Shown: in pieces, positions 29,793 through 41,089 of the stretch | Position numbering within the stretch: the first letter of the stretch is position 1 | Layout: the number at the start of each line of letters is the position of its first letter | Origin: Septoria linicola | Lineage: Eukaryota > Ascomycota > Dothideomycetes > Mycosphaerellales > Mycosphaerellaceae | Reading direction: 5' to 3' | DNA length: 64,000 nt | NCBI GenBank assembly: GCA_024114885.1 | Contig: CP099427.1 | Coordinates: 558,001 to 622,000 of the forward strand | Made by a program: the position numbers and the translations under genes | Notes under the pieces: model-generated | What the model was told of the DNA's origin: nothing | Seen by the model: only the letters and a program-made list of their open reading frames with translations | Databases searched by the model: none

Positions 29793-32333
29793 TCATTCCA
29801 ACCTGAAAGTGTCCACCAAAGGCGTGTCCAGCACGCTCTTTCCCACGAAGACCTGATATACTCCGTCCGGTACGATCCAGGCCTGCTTGAACGTATCCCA
29901 GTACGAGATGTCCTTCCTCCTCAAGCTGAAGCTGATTTGAGCACTTTCACCTGGCACGACATCAACCTTTTCGAAGCCACGCAAAACCCGCGTATTAGGA
30001 TTATCACCAAGACTCTCATTCGGCACGGGTATTTCGAGATACAGCTGTGCAACTTCCGCCGCAGAAGTCTTGCCAGTATTTGTGATGGTGGCACCGATGG
30101 TGCCGACTGATTCATACAGAGACTGCAGGCCGCCGATACCAACATCGTTGCGCTCCGAATTCTGGTTTGTGGTGAAATTCGCGTAAATAGGAGCAGTATT
30201 TGCAATATCGGCTGTTGCCGTGGCGTTCATCTTGATACCAAGGCCGGAGTACTCAAATGTCGAGTAGGTCAACCCGTAGCCGAACTCGTAACGTGGCGTT
30301 GCCTTGCGCGCTAGGAAATGGCGATAGTCTATGTTGACTCCCTCGGAGAAGTCGCATTGTGGGTCTCTAGACTCATCAACACATGGCCCAGCTAGATTTC
30401 CATAGTCGGATTCTTTCTTTGCCACAGTGTATGGGAGTCGACCTGAAAAGCTCACATCGCCGTATAGTAGCGACACGATGGCTCGACCAGCATCTTGACC
30501 TGGTAAGTGTGCAAAGACAACGGCTGTAATATTGTTGTTCTCGATCCAATCATCGACAAGACGAGGTCCAGCATTATGAATCACCACAACAGTGTTGTTG
30601 CACTGAGAGGCAACACTGCTAACGAGGTCATCACTCTCTTCATCAGCAAGACCAGGACGATCCCAGGCTTCGCTAGCGTACTCGTTGATGAAGACTAGGC
30701 ACGCATCGGAGCCAGGTACCACTCGTGGATCGTGCGAGGTGAAGTCGTAGAATATCGACGTGTCATCATCGTAAGCCCTGGCCTGCAAAGCTTCGTAAGG
30801 GCTGCTGATGTACGCCGGAACATTGCTGCCACTTCCACCTCCTACAATAAGAGTGCCCATGAACTTCGATGGCGCGTCCGACATTGGCTGATTGCGCATG
30901 ATCTGCTGTTCCTGTGGCTGTTGGAGGTCCACACCTTCTCTATTCTGCGTCCAGTCTCCATCACCAGGATTGAAATGTGCTTGTGCAATCGCATCATAGC
31001 CGAAGACGGACAATGTGCGTGGCTTGTTTAAAGGCAGAGTTCCGTTGCTGTTCTTGACCAACACGTGGCCTTCGATCGCTTGCTGTAGTAGCGAAGGCTT
31101 CGCAGCTGGGTCTTTTGTATCCACGATGTCATGCGGCTTGAGGAGATCTACAGGCATTCCAATACCGAGCGATGGGAACTCAGGGTCGTCTTGACCAAAT
31201 TGGTACCAGGTTGCCAAGATTCGGGTCGCCATGTCTACCAGGCGTTGGCTATCAAAGCCATCGCGAGCATTTGCGAGCTTATCATTATCCCAGAACTCGC
31301 TATTAGGCATTGCCATATCCAAGCCTGCGTTCGCGGAGTCCAAGCTAGAATGCTGAGCAGCCCAGTCTGAGACCACGAATCCCTGGAAGTTGAGCTCCCC
31401 TTTGAGCAGGCCATTCATGATCTTCGAGTTCTCACAGCCATAACTTTGATTGATGCGATTGTACGAACACATGACGCTCCCGACACCAGCTCTGACGGCG
31501 TCTGCAAATGGAGCGAGATATAATTCATGCATCGTGCGATCATCGATGTTCGCGCTTGTGCTGGGGATGGTACCATCATCGTCAGTAATCGGGTTTCGAT
31601 TCGTTTCCTGCTCATTTGCAACCAGGTGCTTGATGCACGCGATGACACTTTTTTGTAATCCTCTCACGGACTCCGCTCCAAGTGCTCCATCCAAGAACCC
31701 ATCGCTTGCGAAACCTTCCCAGATGCGTCCAGAAGTCAGCGTTCTGCCCATGGGCCCAACGACGGGCCCTAAGGCTACGTTGATGCCTTTCTTCTTGAAT
31801 TCTGCGCCCATGAAGACCGCTCTCTCGTACGCCAAAGTTTTGTTCCAAGATGCGCCTACAGAAATGCCAGAAGCGTAGGCATTGACGCCATCTGTATTGC
31901 GGACTCCATTACCAGCGTCATGCAAGCACAAGCCAGGAAAGTCAACCTTGTTAGCAGATCCAGAAACACCGACACATCCAGTTCCTGCGTTTCCAAAGCC
32001 GAGCGTGACATTGTTCATGTCCTTGAGATCCATCTTGTCGACCATAGCTTTGGCTTTAGCGTAAGCGTCTGACCAGTCTCCAGCGCCATACCCTGAAGGA
32101 GAAGGGTACACCACTTCGCTCGTCCATTTCGCGTGCACTCTCTTATCATGCAGCGTGAGGAGAGCGAGAAGCGGAAGCAGTAGGACTATCATGGCTGCGA
32201 TCCCGCAGATCCACTTGTGTTTGCGTACCCAGACGTATGTTCGCTCCGTGTGAGTCTGTGGCAGAAGTGGCGAGTCCTCTCGTGAGTGATTTGTTGTGGT
32301 GACAGCGACTTCCTTCTCGTACAAAGAGTCCAT
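29793..32333 (-). CDS. Membrane-anchored GH3 beta-glucosidase (BglE/F type)
   Basis: A glycoside hydrolase family 3 enzyme expected to release glucose from beta-glucosides. It is intronless, 846 residues. Unlike secreted homologues it has a cytoplasmic N-terminus and a single membrane span at about 42-61 (WICGIAAMIVLLLPLLALL), so it is a type II membrane protein. The catalytic nucleophile is D323 in GFVVSDWAAQH. The N-terminal barrel, the alpha/beta sandwich (SVASQCNNTVVVIHNAGPRL) and the C-terminal fibronectin-III-like domain (TNTGKTSAAEVAQLYL) are all present. Several N-glycosylation sequons lie in the lumenal part. The ATG at 32333 is the first in the frame. Confidence 0.94.
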   Translation of the reverse strand: MDSLYEKEVAVTTTNHSREDSPLLPQTHTERTYVWVRKHKWICGIAAMIVLLLPLLALLTLHDKRVHAKWTSEVVYPSPSGYGAGDWSDAYAKAKAMVDKMDLKDMNNVTLGFGNAGTGCVGVSGSANKVDFPGLCLHDAGNGVRNTDGVNAYASGISVGASWNKTLAYERAVFMGAEFKKKGINVALGPVVGPMGRTLTSGRIWEGFASDGFLDGALGAESVRGLQKSVIACIKHLVANEQETNRNPITDDDGTIPSTSANIDDRTMHELYLAPFADAVRAGVGSVMCSYNRINQSYGCENSKIMNGLLKGELNFQGFVVSDWAAQHSSLDSANAGLDMAMPNSEFWDNDKLANARDGFDSQRLVDMATRILATWYQFGQDDPEFPSLGIGMPVDLLKPHDIVDTKDPAAKPSLLQQAIEGHVLVKNSNGTLPLNKPRTLSVFGYDAIAQAHFNPGDGDWTQNREGVDLQQPQEQQIMRNQPMSDAPSKFMGTLIVGGGSGSNVPAYISSPYEALQARAYDDDTSIFYDFTSHDPRVVPGSDACLVFINEYASEAWDRPGLADEESDDLVSSVASQCNNTVVVIHNAGPRLVDDWIENNNITAVVFAHLPGQDAGRAIVSLLYGDVSFSGRLPYTVAKKESDYGNLAGPCVDESRDPQCDFSEGVNIDYRHFLARKATPRYEFGYGLTYSTFEYSGLGIKMNATATADIANTAPIYANFTTNQNSERNDVGIGGLQSLYESVGTIGATITNTGKTSAAEVAQLYLEIPVPNESLGDNPNTRVLRGFEKVDVVPGESAQISFSLRRKDISYWDTFKQAWIVPDGVYQVFVGKSVLDTPLVDTFRLE

Positions 32334-33026
32334 AGAGCTACTAGCAGGTCCCGTGCTTCACGTTGGCATCAAGATTGAAATCGCGGCTTGACGTTGGGGA
32401 CCTGTTTGCATTGCTTTGACCGGAGTCGTGGGAAGTGATGATAGTGAGGATTTACGACTGTCACTCTCTGATTGAGAAGGAACAGCTAGACTGTTGGTTC
32501 CTGACATGGTTACTGCAGTAGGTTGTCGTCACGGAAGCAACAAATTAAGGTTGCTGCACTGGGTGTCGTTGCCATGGGGCAGGAGGAAGGGTCATCCGTG
32601 ATCCCTGCACGTCGAAATGCTTGGTATCAACGCGACCAGACCGAGGCGACGCGTTCCTCTGCATCTCCTACTCTTCTACCACAACGTACCCCTGCAATGG
32701 TTTCCTTCGCTAACCAGACTTCACTATATGAAAATGCACAAGACTCTCTTGAGCTTACGCAGAGACTAGAGAAGTATTGAGCCGAGATGTATGGCCTGGC
32801 TGTGTGCTACTTGCGGACGGCGATGAGGCGTGATCACAGCCTTGCGAGTTTGTGGCGCAATCTAGGCACTATGAATCCTTCGAAGCAGCCGCAGTACTCG
32901 CCGAATGGGTCGGGGACGATCTCTCGCGAGCAAGGCTGTAGATAGCGGGGTCTGCGAGTACAAAATGATCAAGCCTGGCACAAGCCTTTCCAGCTCGCGG
33001 CCTGGAAGTAGCACAAATCGAGGTCA
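32334..33026. promoter_or_regulatory. Divergent region between GH3 and DUF3433 genes
   Basis: About 0.7 kb of shared upstream DNA. A plus-strand open frame at 32523-32780 starts with TTG and lacks coding features. Nothing specific was recognised. Confidence 0.4.
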
Positions 33027-35391
33027 ATGGCGAGCACACGCTATGAAAAGGTAGCGCGTGCGCACCAAGACGAGTTGAGATGTGAAGGCGGCGCGCTTCA
33101 CTATGACTCTTCTGGTGAGAACTTCAGTGACTCTCAAGCCTTCGAACGCCTGAACCTGACAGCCCACAGCAGATCTTCAAGGCGCGAGGCGAACATACAA
33201 GCCTATGCTCCTGAGGACACCGTCATTGCTTGCGCTCTTGGCATTCTCTCTCACGCTCATCGGCATGCTCCAATATGCTCTTGTACGGCTGCCCAACACA
33301 GAGGGGCGATTTGGCATGGAAGGACTGAAGAACGCAACAGCGGAGGCACAATCTGTGGCTGATCACGTAGTGAGTGATCTTGCCAGGAGACAGATATCGA
33401 CGTCGCCGCCGAGCTCCATCGCGACCGAAACTTATGTTTCCACGGAAGACTCAGCTGCATTGCCATCTACGGCATACGTCGCGAGCATACAAAGTGTGAC
33501 TACAGACGGACCAAGTTATATTACTGCAGACGCCTACGTGCAGCCTACTTGGACGTACGAGTCGAGATCAGCAGAACACTATGCTGTGACAGCGGAACAA
33601 CCAGACTACACTCCAGTTCCAGAATCATCGCAGACTCGTGACGGTGCCTATGTTGCTACGCGACAAACGGAACCCCCTGACACTCCGCTGCAGTCATCTC
33701 CAGACTATCTTCCAACAAAGTACGTTGTAACCACCTCTCCATCAAGGCCGACGGAGACATCGCTGGACAGCTACATTTCGGATGTTCAGACTACTCCAGA
33801 TTCCATGCCCTTATCAGCTCCCACAAATGGGGCAGCTCCCACGGTCTTGTACGTGCCCAGGGCGGAGACTAAGGGTGTCATCGTCATCACATGGACGCCC
33901 AGCCAGGTCTTCCTTAGCACCTACCTTGCTGTAATGCTGGTTGTACTATACCGCATGCTGATTTCGGCCGTGCAAACCCAGCTCCATCTAATTGACCCTT
34001 TTCAACAACTCGCGACATTGAAGGGTGCCTATGCATCAACCACATTCTTCTCGTCATATCAGTCCCAGACTGTGGCGGGCCCCATTGTGGCACTATTCAG
34101 AGGCAGGTGGCTGATGTGTCTCACCGAGGTCGCTTTCTGGTTCAGCTGCTTGATTCCTGCTCTAGCATCCGAGGCAGTATTTGTTGACACGAATTGGGGT
34201 TGCACTAATCCGAAGACCGGCCCGAATGCTTGTCCTCCAAGAACGACAGCCTCGATACTGGTGATTCGTCTTCTCCAGGGACTTTTGGCATTCGTTGCGA
34301 TAGTTCTCTGTGTATTGGTCTGCAAATTGCGTGCCCACACAGTGACCGGTCTTGATAGTGATCCGAGCTCTATTACTGCAGTTGCGGCACTAATGAGACA
34401 CCCCACTCTGGAGCATGATCTGAAGGAGCTTCCGAGCCCGGGTATCGCAACCGCGAGCTCCATGAAACATGAAATTGGTCGCAAACGATACACGATGGAT
34501 ACGTGGTACTCAAAAGCTGGCGAACAACGTTATGGATTCCTACGCCATGCGTCTCTTCATGGGGACGGTTCTTGGTCGCCAAGCTCTGCGCAAGATGGCT
34601 TCGCAGCCGTTGACACAAGGAACACAACAGGTCTGTACCATCCTGTAGACTCGGACTCCTCCGCTCAGGACAATCGAACGCACCATCGATGGCGTCTGGC
34701 CGACTGGCTTCTCTTGACTCTTGTGCTAGGAACGTTCGCTGTTGTCCTGGCATACTACCTCGTCAGCGGCGACAACGGCTTCAACGTCTTCTTAAACAGC
34801 AACACTTTCGGTCCTCGATTTATTCTCACCGGGGCTGCCACGGTGATAGCGAATCTTTGGGGTCGTGTCGAACAGAACTCAATGGTCATGGCACCATTCG
34901 TCCGCCTTGCTCGAGGTCCTGCGCCTTATCGTCAGACATTGGAATTCGCTCCGACAATAACACCACTGCTCTCTACCTGGCGCGCGGCATCCAATGGCTA
35001 TATTTTCGCTAGTGTAGTCACGGTAATGACGCTGCTTGCAGAAGCACTCAGTGTAGCCATCTCGGGTGTTCCATTCTCCACCGGCCAAACCTGGATGAAC
35101 TTTATCGTAGTCTCTTACATGTCTCTGGCAATCTTGGGCATCATGATTGTGGTTTTGATCACTGTCATAGTGCATAGAAGAAACTATGAGCCCAAGATCT
35201 CCGTGGTACCAGACACTTTGGGCGCGAAGATGAGCTATTTGGCAGGATCAAGAATGCTAGATAGCTTCGATGGAGGTGTTGGCATGGACAACTTGCGCAA
35301 TAGGCAGTTCACGTTCAAGCCGGTGATCGAGGATGGTAGACGGTCGTGGGGAGTCGATCAGGTACATGATCGGGAAGATGAAGATTGCTAA
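33027..35391 (+). CDS. DUF3433 multi-pass membrane protein
   Basis: A fungal membrane protein of unknown function. I propose two exons, 33027-33114 and 33173-35391, joined over a 58-bp intron with GTGAGA donor, CTGAC branch and CAG acceptor. The phase matches exactly (1 nt + 2 nt) and gives 768 residues. The first exon is a cytoplasmic tail (MASTRYEKVARAHQ...). The second exon starts with TYKPMLLRTPSLLALLAFSL, the usual entry of DUF3433 into its first membrane helix; starting at the internal ATG 33205 would cut off the TYKP residues. A Ser/Thr/Pro-rich extracellular stretch (about 85-260) follows, then membrane helices and TGLDSDPSSITAVAALMRHP, a hallmark of the family. Confidence 0.88.
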
Positions 35392-35572
35392 AAGTACGAC
35401 ACTTCAGTCAGCAGCATGATGCAAGTATGGTGGTTTAGGACTAGTATAGATATTGTCAAACTGGCCAGCTATCGTACATTTTCCCATGCATATTTTCCCT
35501 GTTCCGTATACACGTTCTGTGGCCTCCTTCTTACTGAGCGGCCTGGATTAGCCAGATCTTCTGTGAATCATA

Positions 35573-38155
35573 CTATATCAACTTCGGCTTCGCGAAAACG
35601 GGCACATTCTCAAAATTATGATCCCAATGCAATCTCCCATTCTCATCCACCTCGGCCGCCTCATCTGTCGTCTTGATTCCCTCCTTCTCATTCTGCTCAA
35701 TCTCTAGCTTCGAAATCCCATACTTGTCGCTCGGAATCCACAGCTTCGGTGTCTTGGACGTGAACGCAGGCGCGATGTACGCCTTCTTGATATCCTCATC
35801 ACTCAGCGAGAACGACTCGCCCTCTGTGCCGTCATCTTCTTCGAGCCAAGACTTTGTCTTCTCGCGAGCAGAAGAGATGATGCCGTCGAAGAAGTCGGAT
35901 GCCCAGCGTGGTGCAGGACCAGGAAGCTTGTTGAGGCCGAGACGATGGCCGTGAGAAGCGGCGTGGAGGGCGGCTTCGTCGTTGGGGTCGATATTGTCCG
36001 GGTGGGTACCACGTTCTTCCGCCAGGAGTGGGACCTCCTGGGCTTGCCATTTGTCGACGCCGAGGTAGAGTTCGAGTGGTTGGAGCATTCTGTCGAGGAT
36101 GAGGTTCGCGATTGCAGTGAGCACTAGTAGAACGATCATGAGTGCTGTTTGGACTGCGGCTTTTCTCGCGCCGAAGAGGCCGATCAAGCAGAGCTCAGCG
36201 AGGTATAGACCTGTTGGCATTTGTTGGAGTGCTCGCTTGTATGCTTCGCCTTTGGTGTCGATTTTGGTCTGTCGGACGTACAGCAGCGCGTAGCGGTAGC
36301 TGAGGTAGAACATTGCCACGCCGACAGATGCAAATCCGAGAATCAGTGGCTGAACGCATGCATATGCGGTGGCGATGATCAAGAAGTTGGTGAACTTGGG
36401 ATACCATGCAGCCCACGGTGTGCCTCGCATCTGAGCATAAGTCTGATACTTTTCACGTGGCGTCTTGTTCCAGAAGTACTCGTAAAACAGATACTCGAAC
36501 AGTTCAGAGTAGTCCAGGAGGTTGTTTGCTGCACTGGTCGTACCTTGCAGGATGAAGTACGTCAAGTAGAAGTTCGAAGCTTTGGGCAAGCTGGAGGCAA
36601 GTAGTTCAGGCGCCGAGCGTGGATCTTTGGCAATCTTTGTCGCCACGGCTGCTGCACCTGAAGAAAATGTGGCCACCAGGAAGACTTGGAATACCTGGAA
36701 CACCATGAACCAAGCTTGAGTCTTCAATTCGGCTTGCGGAGTGGTGGGCTCGCCTGAGAGTTTTGCGATATGTCTGAACAGCTTTGGCACGTAGGACACA
36801 AACCAACTGACCACAGCTGGAGGCACAAAACCAACTAAGAGTCCTAGCACCCAGTCTGGCAAGTCTTTGAGGAAGCTCAAGAATTTGACCTTGTCCGCAA
36901 GCTCGTTCACATTGCTCAATGTGCCAATCAGACCGACCGGAATGGAGAAGAAGATTGTGAACCAGATGACAAAGATCAGGCCTAAGGATGCCTTGCTGAG
37001 TCGGTTTGCAACTGGCAGTTGCACATTCTGCCACAACACCTCCTTAGGCTGAACAGCCAAGTAGCGGTCTTCCAAAGGCAACTGCTTGCGGAAGGTGATC
37101 TGCTGGAACGCCCGATGCGCAGCCTCCTGGCTATCAAAAGTTACGAATACGGCTCCCTCGCCTGGGATATTTCTGCTTGGCGCAGCACGAACAGCCTCTA
37201 TGCGCTCTTCGATGTCCAATAGCTTTTGACGGGCTTCCTCGATGCGGTCGACCTTTTGTCCGACGATCACAGGCTGTCTCGTTGTCGGCCTGTGCTTGGT
37301 CTGCGAGTGACCTTGTCCATTCTCCACGGATGGGTCGTCCAGGCTGGCCACTCGCGCACTGCTTTTCTGCCCTTTGGCATTTTTCACAATGAAATCGTAC
37401 TCTGCATCTTCCAGCGCGTACGCAGCATCGTTACGCTTCTCGACCAGATCCGGCAAGTCTCCAGTGTCCTTGACCGGCCAAGACTGCTCCGCGTGTTGCC
37501 CAAAGTACTCCTTCAAGTTCTCTGACAGAAGCGCCTCTCTGGGGACATTCAGAAACAAGACCGTCTTCGCAGAAAGCCTCGAAGCATAAGTCTCATTGAG
37601 ATAGCAAGCCTGCCTGATACCAATGAGTCGCAGCCTCTCAAAAGCGATCACGATGAAGATGCCCAAGAACAGCACCCAAGCTACGACCAAATGCGCCCAC
37701 AAGTGCGAGTTCTTCGCGATATTACTGAAACTGATTCGGTCCAGCTGGCTCGCGTTTCCTCCTCCAGTAGCGTTGATTGGGAATAATATTGGCCAAGTCA
37801 GACAAGCGCCGGCAAAGCAGACCACAATAATGAACTTCAAGAATCGCAGAAACAAGTACGCATCAAGCGAATTATGCTTCAATACGAATCGATCCTTGAG
37901 ACTACGAAAGTCATGGAACCAAGACTTCCCTTCTGCGTGGGAGGCCGGCGTCCGATCTTTCTGTGGAATGGTCCCAAGATATGTTCGTGGCGCGTACGTC
38001 TTGCGGAAGTAGTTCCGAATGAACAAGAAGATTGTAATGTAGAAGACTGAGATGATGAATGTCGGAATGAAGGCGCCGAGGATGGCTTCGAATGAGGTCG
38101 AGCCTTCTCTTCTGTTCTTGCCGTAGCCGTCGTCTTTAAGGATGGTGAAGTCCAT
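35573..38155 (-). CDS. CSC1/OSCA-type calcium-permeable channel (PHM7/RSN1 family)
   Basis: A multi-pass membrane protein of the OSCA/TMEM63/CSC1 family, cation channels opened by osmotic or mechanical stress; in yeast the relatives are Csc1, Phm7 and Rsn1. It is intronless, 860 residues. The first helix is near 23-47 (EAILGAFIPTFIISVFYITI), with further helices near 105-130 and 150-170. A cytosolic RNA-recognition-like domain follows (about 190-370, KTVLFLNVPREALLSENLKE and GAVFVTFDSQEAAHRAFQQI). The seven-helix core comes next (LSKASLGLIFVIWFTIFFSI onward). The C-terminal tail is soluble. The start ATG at 38155 is clear. Confidence 0.93.
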   Translation of the reverse strand: MDFTILKDDGYGKNRREGSTSFEAILGAFIPTFIISVFYITIFLFIRNYFRKTYAPRTYLGTIPQKDRTPASHAEGKSWFHDFRSLKDRFVLKHNSLDAYLFLRFLKFIIVVCFAGACLTWPILFPINATGGGNASQLDRISFSNIAKNSHLWAHLVVAWVLFLGIFIVIAFERLRLIGIRQACYLNETYASRLSAKTVLFLNVPREALLSENLKEYFGQHAEQSWPVKDTGDLPDLVEKRNDAAYALEDAEYDFIVKNAKGQKSSARVASLDDPSVENGQGHSQTKHRPTTRQPVIVGQKVDRIEEARQKLLDIEERIEAVRAAPSRNIPGEGAVFVTFDSQEAAHRAFQQITFRKQLPLEDRYLAVQPKEVLWQNVQLPVANRLSKASLGLIFVIWFTIFFSIPVGLIGTLSNVNELADKVKFLSFLKDLPDWVLGLLVGFVPPAVVSWFVSYVPKLFRHIAKLSGEPTTPQAELKTQAWFMVFQVFQVFLVATFSSGAAAVATKIAKDPRSAPELLASSLPKASNFYLTYFILQGTTSAANNLLDYSELFEYLFYEYFWNKTPREKYQTYAQMRGTPWAAWYPKFTNFLIIATAYACVQPLILGFASVGVAMFYLSYRYALLYVRQTKIDTKGEAYKRALQQMPTGLYLAELCLIGLFGARKAAVQTALMIVLLVLTAIANLILDRMLQPLELYLGVDKWQAQEVPLLAEERGTHPDNIDPNDEAALHAASHGHRLGLNKLPGPAPRWASDFFDGIISSAREKTKSWLEEDDGTEGESFSLSDEDIKKAYIAPAFTSKTPKLWIPSDKYGISKLEIEQNEKEGIKTTDEAAEVDENGRLHWDHNFENVPVFAKPKLI

Positions 38156-38790
38156 GGTTGGTGGAGTGGCCAGGGCCCCGGCTTGAGAGGCTCAGCTTCG
38201 CTTCTCGATCCTTGCAATTCGAAGTCTTGATTCAGTGGGAGTGCAGAGTACCGCTCAGATGATCCATTTGATGATGGATCAGACTGTGCTCTGCTGAAGT
38301 GAGTGTGGAGATGATTTCAGCACAGATATGTGAGAGACGAGGTCGTGTTCGCCGCGCTGAAGCAGGTTGCAGGCACAGTAACTATGACGTTTTGCTTGGC
38401 GATATCGACAGCGAAAGGATCGAGCACAGTGAGCGACCTTTAATCGTAGACCATGAGAAAGGCGCTTCAAGCACATCGGACAGGCAAGAGTAGAAGATTC
38501 GACGCCCGTTGTAAAGACATGGGAGGATCTTGACTGACCCTGCTTATATCTATCACTAGGACTGAGCTTCATCCAAACTACAGCGATGTTCTCGACAGTG
38601 GTCACTCATGTCATTGACGATTTTGTAACAGGGCATACAGTAAGTGATGAAGACGTAGGGTAGCATTTATCGCTACGTGTCAGTATGATACAGTGTCTCG
38701 CGAATCGCTTTATCGTCGCCCGACTTGGTCCTCGAAACGCCATGCTCAATGCCAGATCATGCAGAATCATCATCGTACGCCTCAGATGCC
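38156..38790. other. Intergenic region between CSC1-type and RPT4 genes
   Basis: 635 bases between two minus-strand genes. It contains the RPT4 3' UTR and the channel promoter. The in-frame tail of an RPT4 intron read-through frame reaches 38606 but is not coding. Nothing else was seen. Confidence 0.45.
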
Positions 38791-40077
38791 TTACAGCTTC
38801 TGGTACTCCAGCTTGCCTGATGATGACGTTAGTGATGCTCATATGCTTGGAGTGACCTCTGTCCTGCGTTGCGCACTTACCCTCCAGCTTCTTGCTCTCA
38901 ACAACCTTCCGCACAGCCTTGTTGAAATCATCCTGGCTCACACTCTCCCTGTAGTCTTTGATGGCGAAGAGTCCAGCTTCTGTGACAACGTTTCGCAAAT
39001 CTGCTCCGTTCAGACCATCGCTCATCTTCACCACTGACTCAAAGTCAATCTCTCCGTCTTTCTGCACGCTCGCGGCGTGAATCTTGAGCACCTCTAGTCG
39101 TCCGGCCTCATTCGGCAGAGCGATCTCGATCTTTCGGTCAAGACGACCAGCACGAAGAAGTGCAGGATCGAGGGTGTCGGGTCTGTTTGTGGCCATGATG
39201 ATCTTCGTCTTTCCAAGATAGTCGAAACCATCAAGCTGATTGAGCAGCTCCATGAGTGTCCGCTGAATCTCACGATCAGCACTCGTACCCTCGCTGAAAC
39301 GACGTCCTCCGATGGCATCAATTTCGTCCATGAAGATGATGCAAGGTTCGTGTTCTTTGGCATAGCCGAACATTTCACGGATAAGACGCGCAGATTCTCC
39401 TATGTATTTGTCGACGATGGCTGATGAGACGACTAAACATCATGTTAGTAGGCGCTCGTAGCTCATGAATTAAATTGCTTACCCTTGAGGAAATTTGTCT
39501 CGAGCGAGCTGGCAACTGCTCGTGCAAGAAGCGTCTTGCCTGTACCGGGAGGCCCATAAAGCAGGACACCCTTGGGTGGCTTAATGCCGACTCTCAAGAA
39601 CAGCTCGGGGTTCTTCAGCGGCAATTCGATTACTTCTCTGAGTTCTCTGATCTGGTCGTTGAGTCCACCAATACCTGCAAACGACACTTGACCCGGATCC
39701 TCCAGCGACATGTTGTACACCAGCGGATCGACCTCTCGGGGAAGCATGCGCATGATTGTGAGCGTCGTCATGTCCAGCGCAACACGTGTGCCCTGCTTCA
39801 GCTTCAACTTGTCAACTTTTGACCTGCATCCAACCACATATCGAGGCCCTGATGATGCCTTGACGATGAACCGCTCCTCATCCAGCTGCTTCAGCACCTC
39901 TCCGATGATCTGGCCAACACTTTGGAGGGCCTTGATGTTATCCTCTGAGACATCGAAATCTCGCTGGAGACCCTTGATCTCTAACCGCAGCGCCTTCAGT
40001 TTTGCCTCCCATTCTCTCGACTCTAGCAGCTTGTTCTTGTATTCCTCGAGCGCGTGGTCTCTCTCCGGGTCGGACAT
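38791..40077 (-). CDS. RPT4: 26S proteasome regulatory ATPase Rpt4 (PSMC6)
   Basis: An AAA ATPase of the 19S base ring that unfolds and threads substrates into the 20S core. Exons are 40077-39483, 39432-38881 and 38816-38791, with introns of 50 and 64 bp; the total is 390 residues. The last exon adds only eight residues, so the C-terminus reads KKLEGKLEYQKL, as in other Rpt4 proteins. An N-terminal coiled coil (to about 60) precedes the OB domain (about 75-130). Walker A is GPPGTGKT at 175-182; Walker B is CIIFMDEIDA; the second region of homology is TNRPDTLDPALLRAGRLDR. The start ATG at 40077 gives MSDPERDHALEEYK. Upstream codons in the same frame are leader. Confidence 0.96.
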
Positions 40078-41089
40078 GATGCTGTGGTTGTGGCGGCTGA
40101 GTGGTGTCAATCTGAAATCGGAGGATCTCCTTCGATAGCGCGCCTTCCTGGGAACGTGGGAGAGATGTCGGAAATGTCTCAAGAAGGTTGCGATGAATGG
40201 TGGTTGATGGTGTTTGTGACAGTAACGTTCAGAGCTCATGCGAGAGCTGTTTGAGGCTCCGGCGAACGCGCCTTCCGTTCATCATCGCTGCGCTAGCGCG
40301 CGGGGACAGCCGTGATGCCTCAGTATCTCATTCTCACTTGAGCGATCTCGCATCACATTTTGCAGCACAAGTCAACCACATTTCTGGTGAAGGTGGCCGT
40401 CACAGTGCTGGCTTAGATACTATGCTACCAATGACGCTGTGTTGGAAGATTGCCACTACATAGCACGACAGTGATCAATTTATGTGCCATCCTCACTTCC
40501 GGCCTGCGAAATGCCCTCCCAAGGCCAGACACAACAGTAGCCTGTTCAACTCTCCAGCCTTACGACACAGTGCTAGGCTTGATTCATACAATGACCATTC
40601 CTCTTCTGAGCCTCAATCGGGCAGGCTGCGAGCACGTGCAGTTTTTCACCAGACTTCGGGCCTGTTCTCTGCCACGCCCGGACCCTGCCGATGCGATCAT
40701 CCTTGTCCTCCATCGTCAGTAGCTTGCTTTGCGTTGGTGGGGTGTGTTGAGCCAGCCCACCAAACTTTTGTTTCTGTTGTCACTTTGTCAAGAAACAACA
40801 CTCCTTCACTGACATTTCCTCAATTACCAGTGTACTTCTTCTACAGACACTCCCAAACAACAGAAAGGTATGCTTCATCCTCACCATCAGCTCGCTGCAT
40901 CATGTTCAGAGCTGTGCTATCCCTCCGAAGCTCGGCACAGCCAGTAGCACAACGAGCACTGCCGTAGTCGTCTTCAGTATCGGAGACACTCGGGCTGCTC
41001 TTGCTTCTTCCACTATCTTGGACACTCTTCTCCATTGAACTCTGCTGATTGTCATTACACAGAAATCACAGCGCCCATCGAAAGCCATC
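40078..41089. promoter_or_regulatory. Divergent promoter of RPT4 and enolase, with a probable 5' UTR intron
   Basis: About 1 kb of shared upstream DNA. Toward enolase there is a pyrimidine-rich leader, a good donor GTATGC at 40868 and an acceptor TTACACAG ending at 41062, preceded by CTGCTGATTG. This is a probable 195-bp intron in the enolase 5' UTR. Inside it, an ATG at 40902 opens a 21-codon ORF, MFRAVLSLRSSAQPVAQRALP, which resembles a mitochondrial presequence. Confidence 0.5.

Noticed and set aside
24630..33026. A full secondary-metabolite gene cluster
   Set aside because: No polyketide synthase, peptide synthetase or terpene synthase is present in the window, so only a small accessory locus can be claimed.
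38606..38790. Extended C-terminus of RPT4
   Set aside because: It comes from reading through a 64-bp intron. The spliced form ends in KLEYQKL like other Rpt4 proteins.
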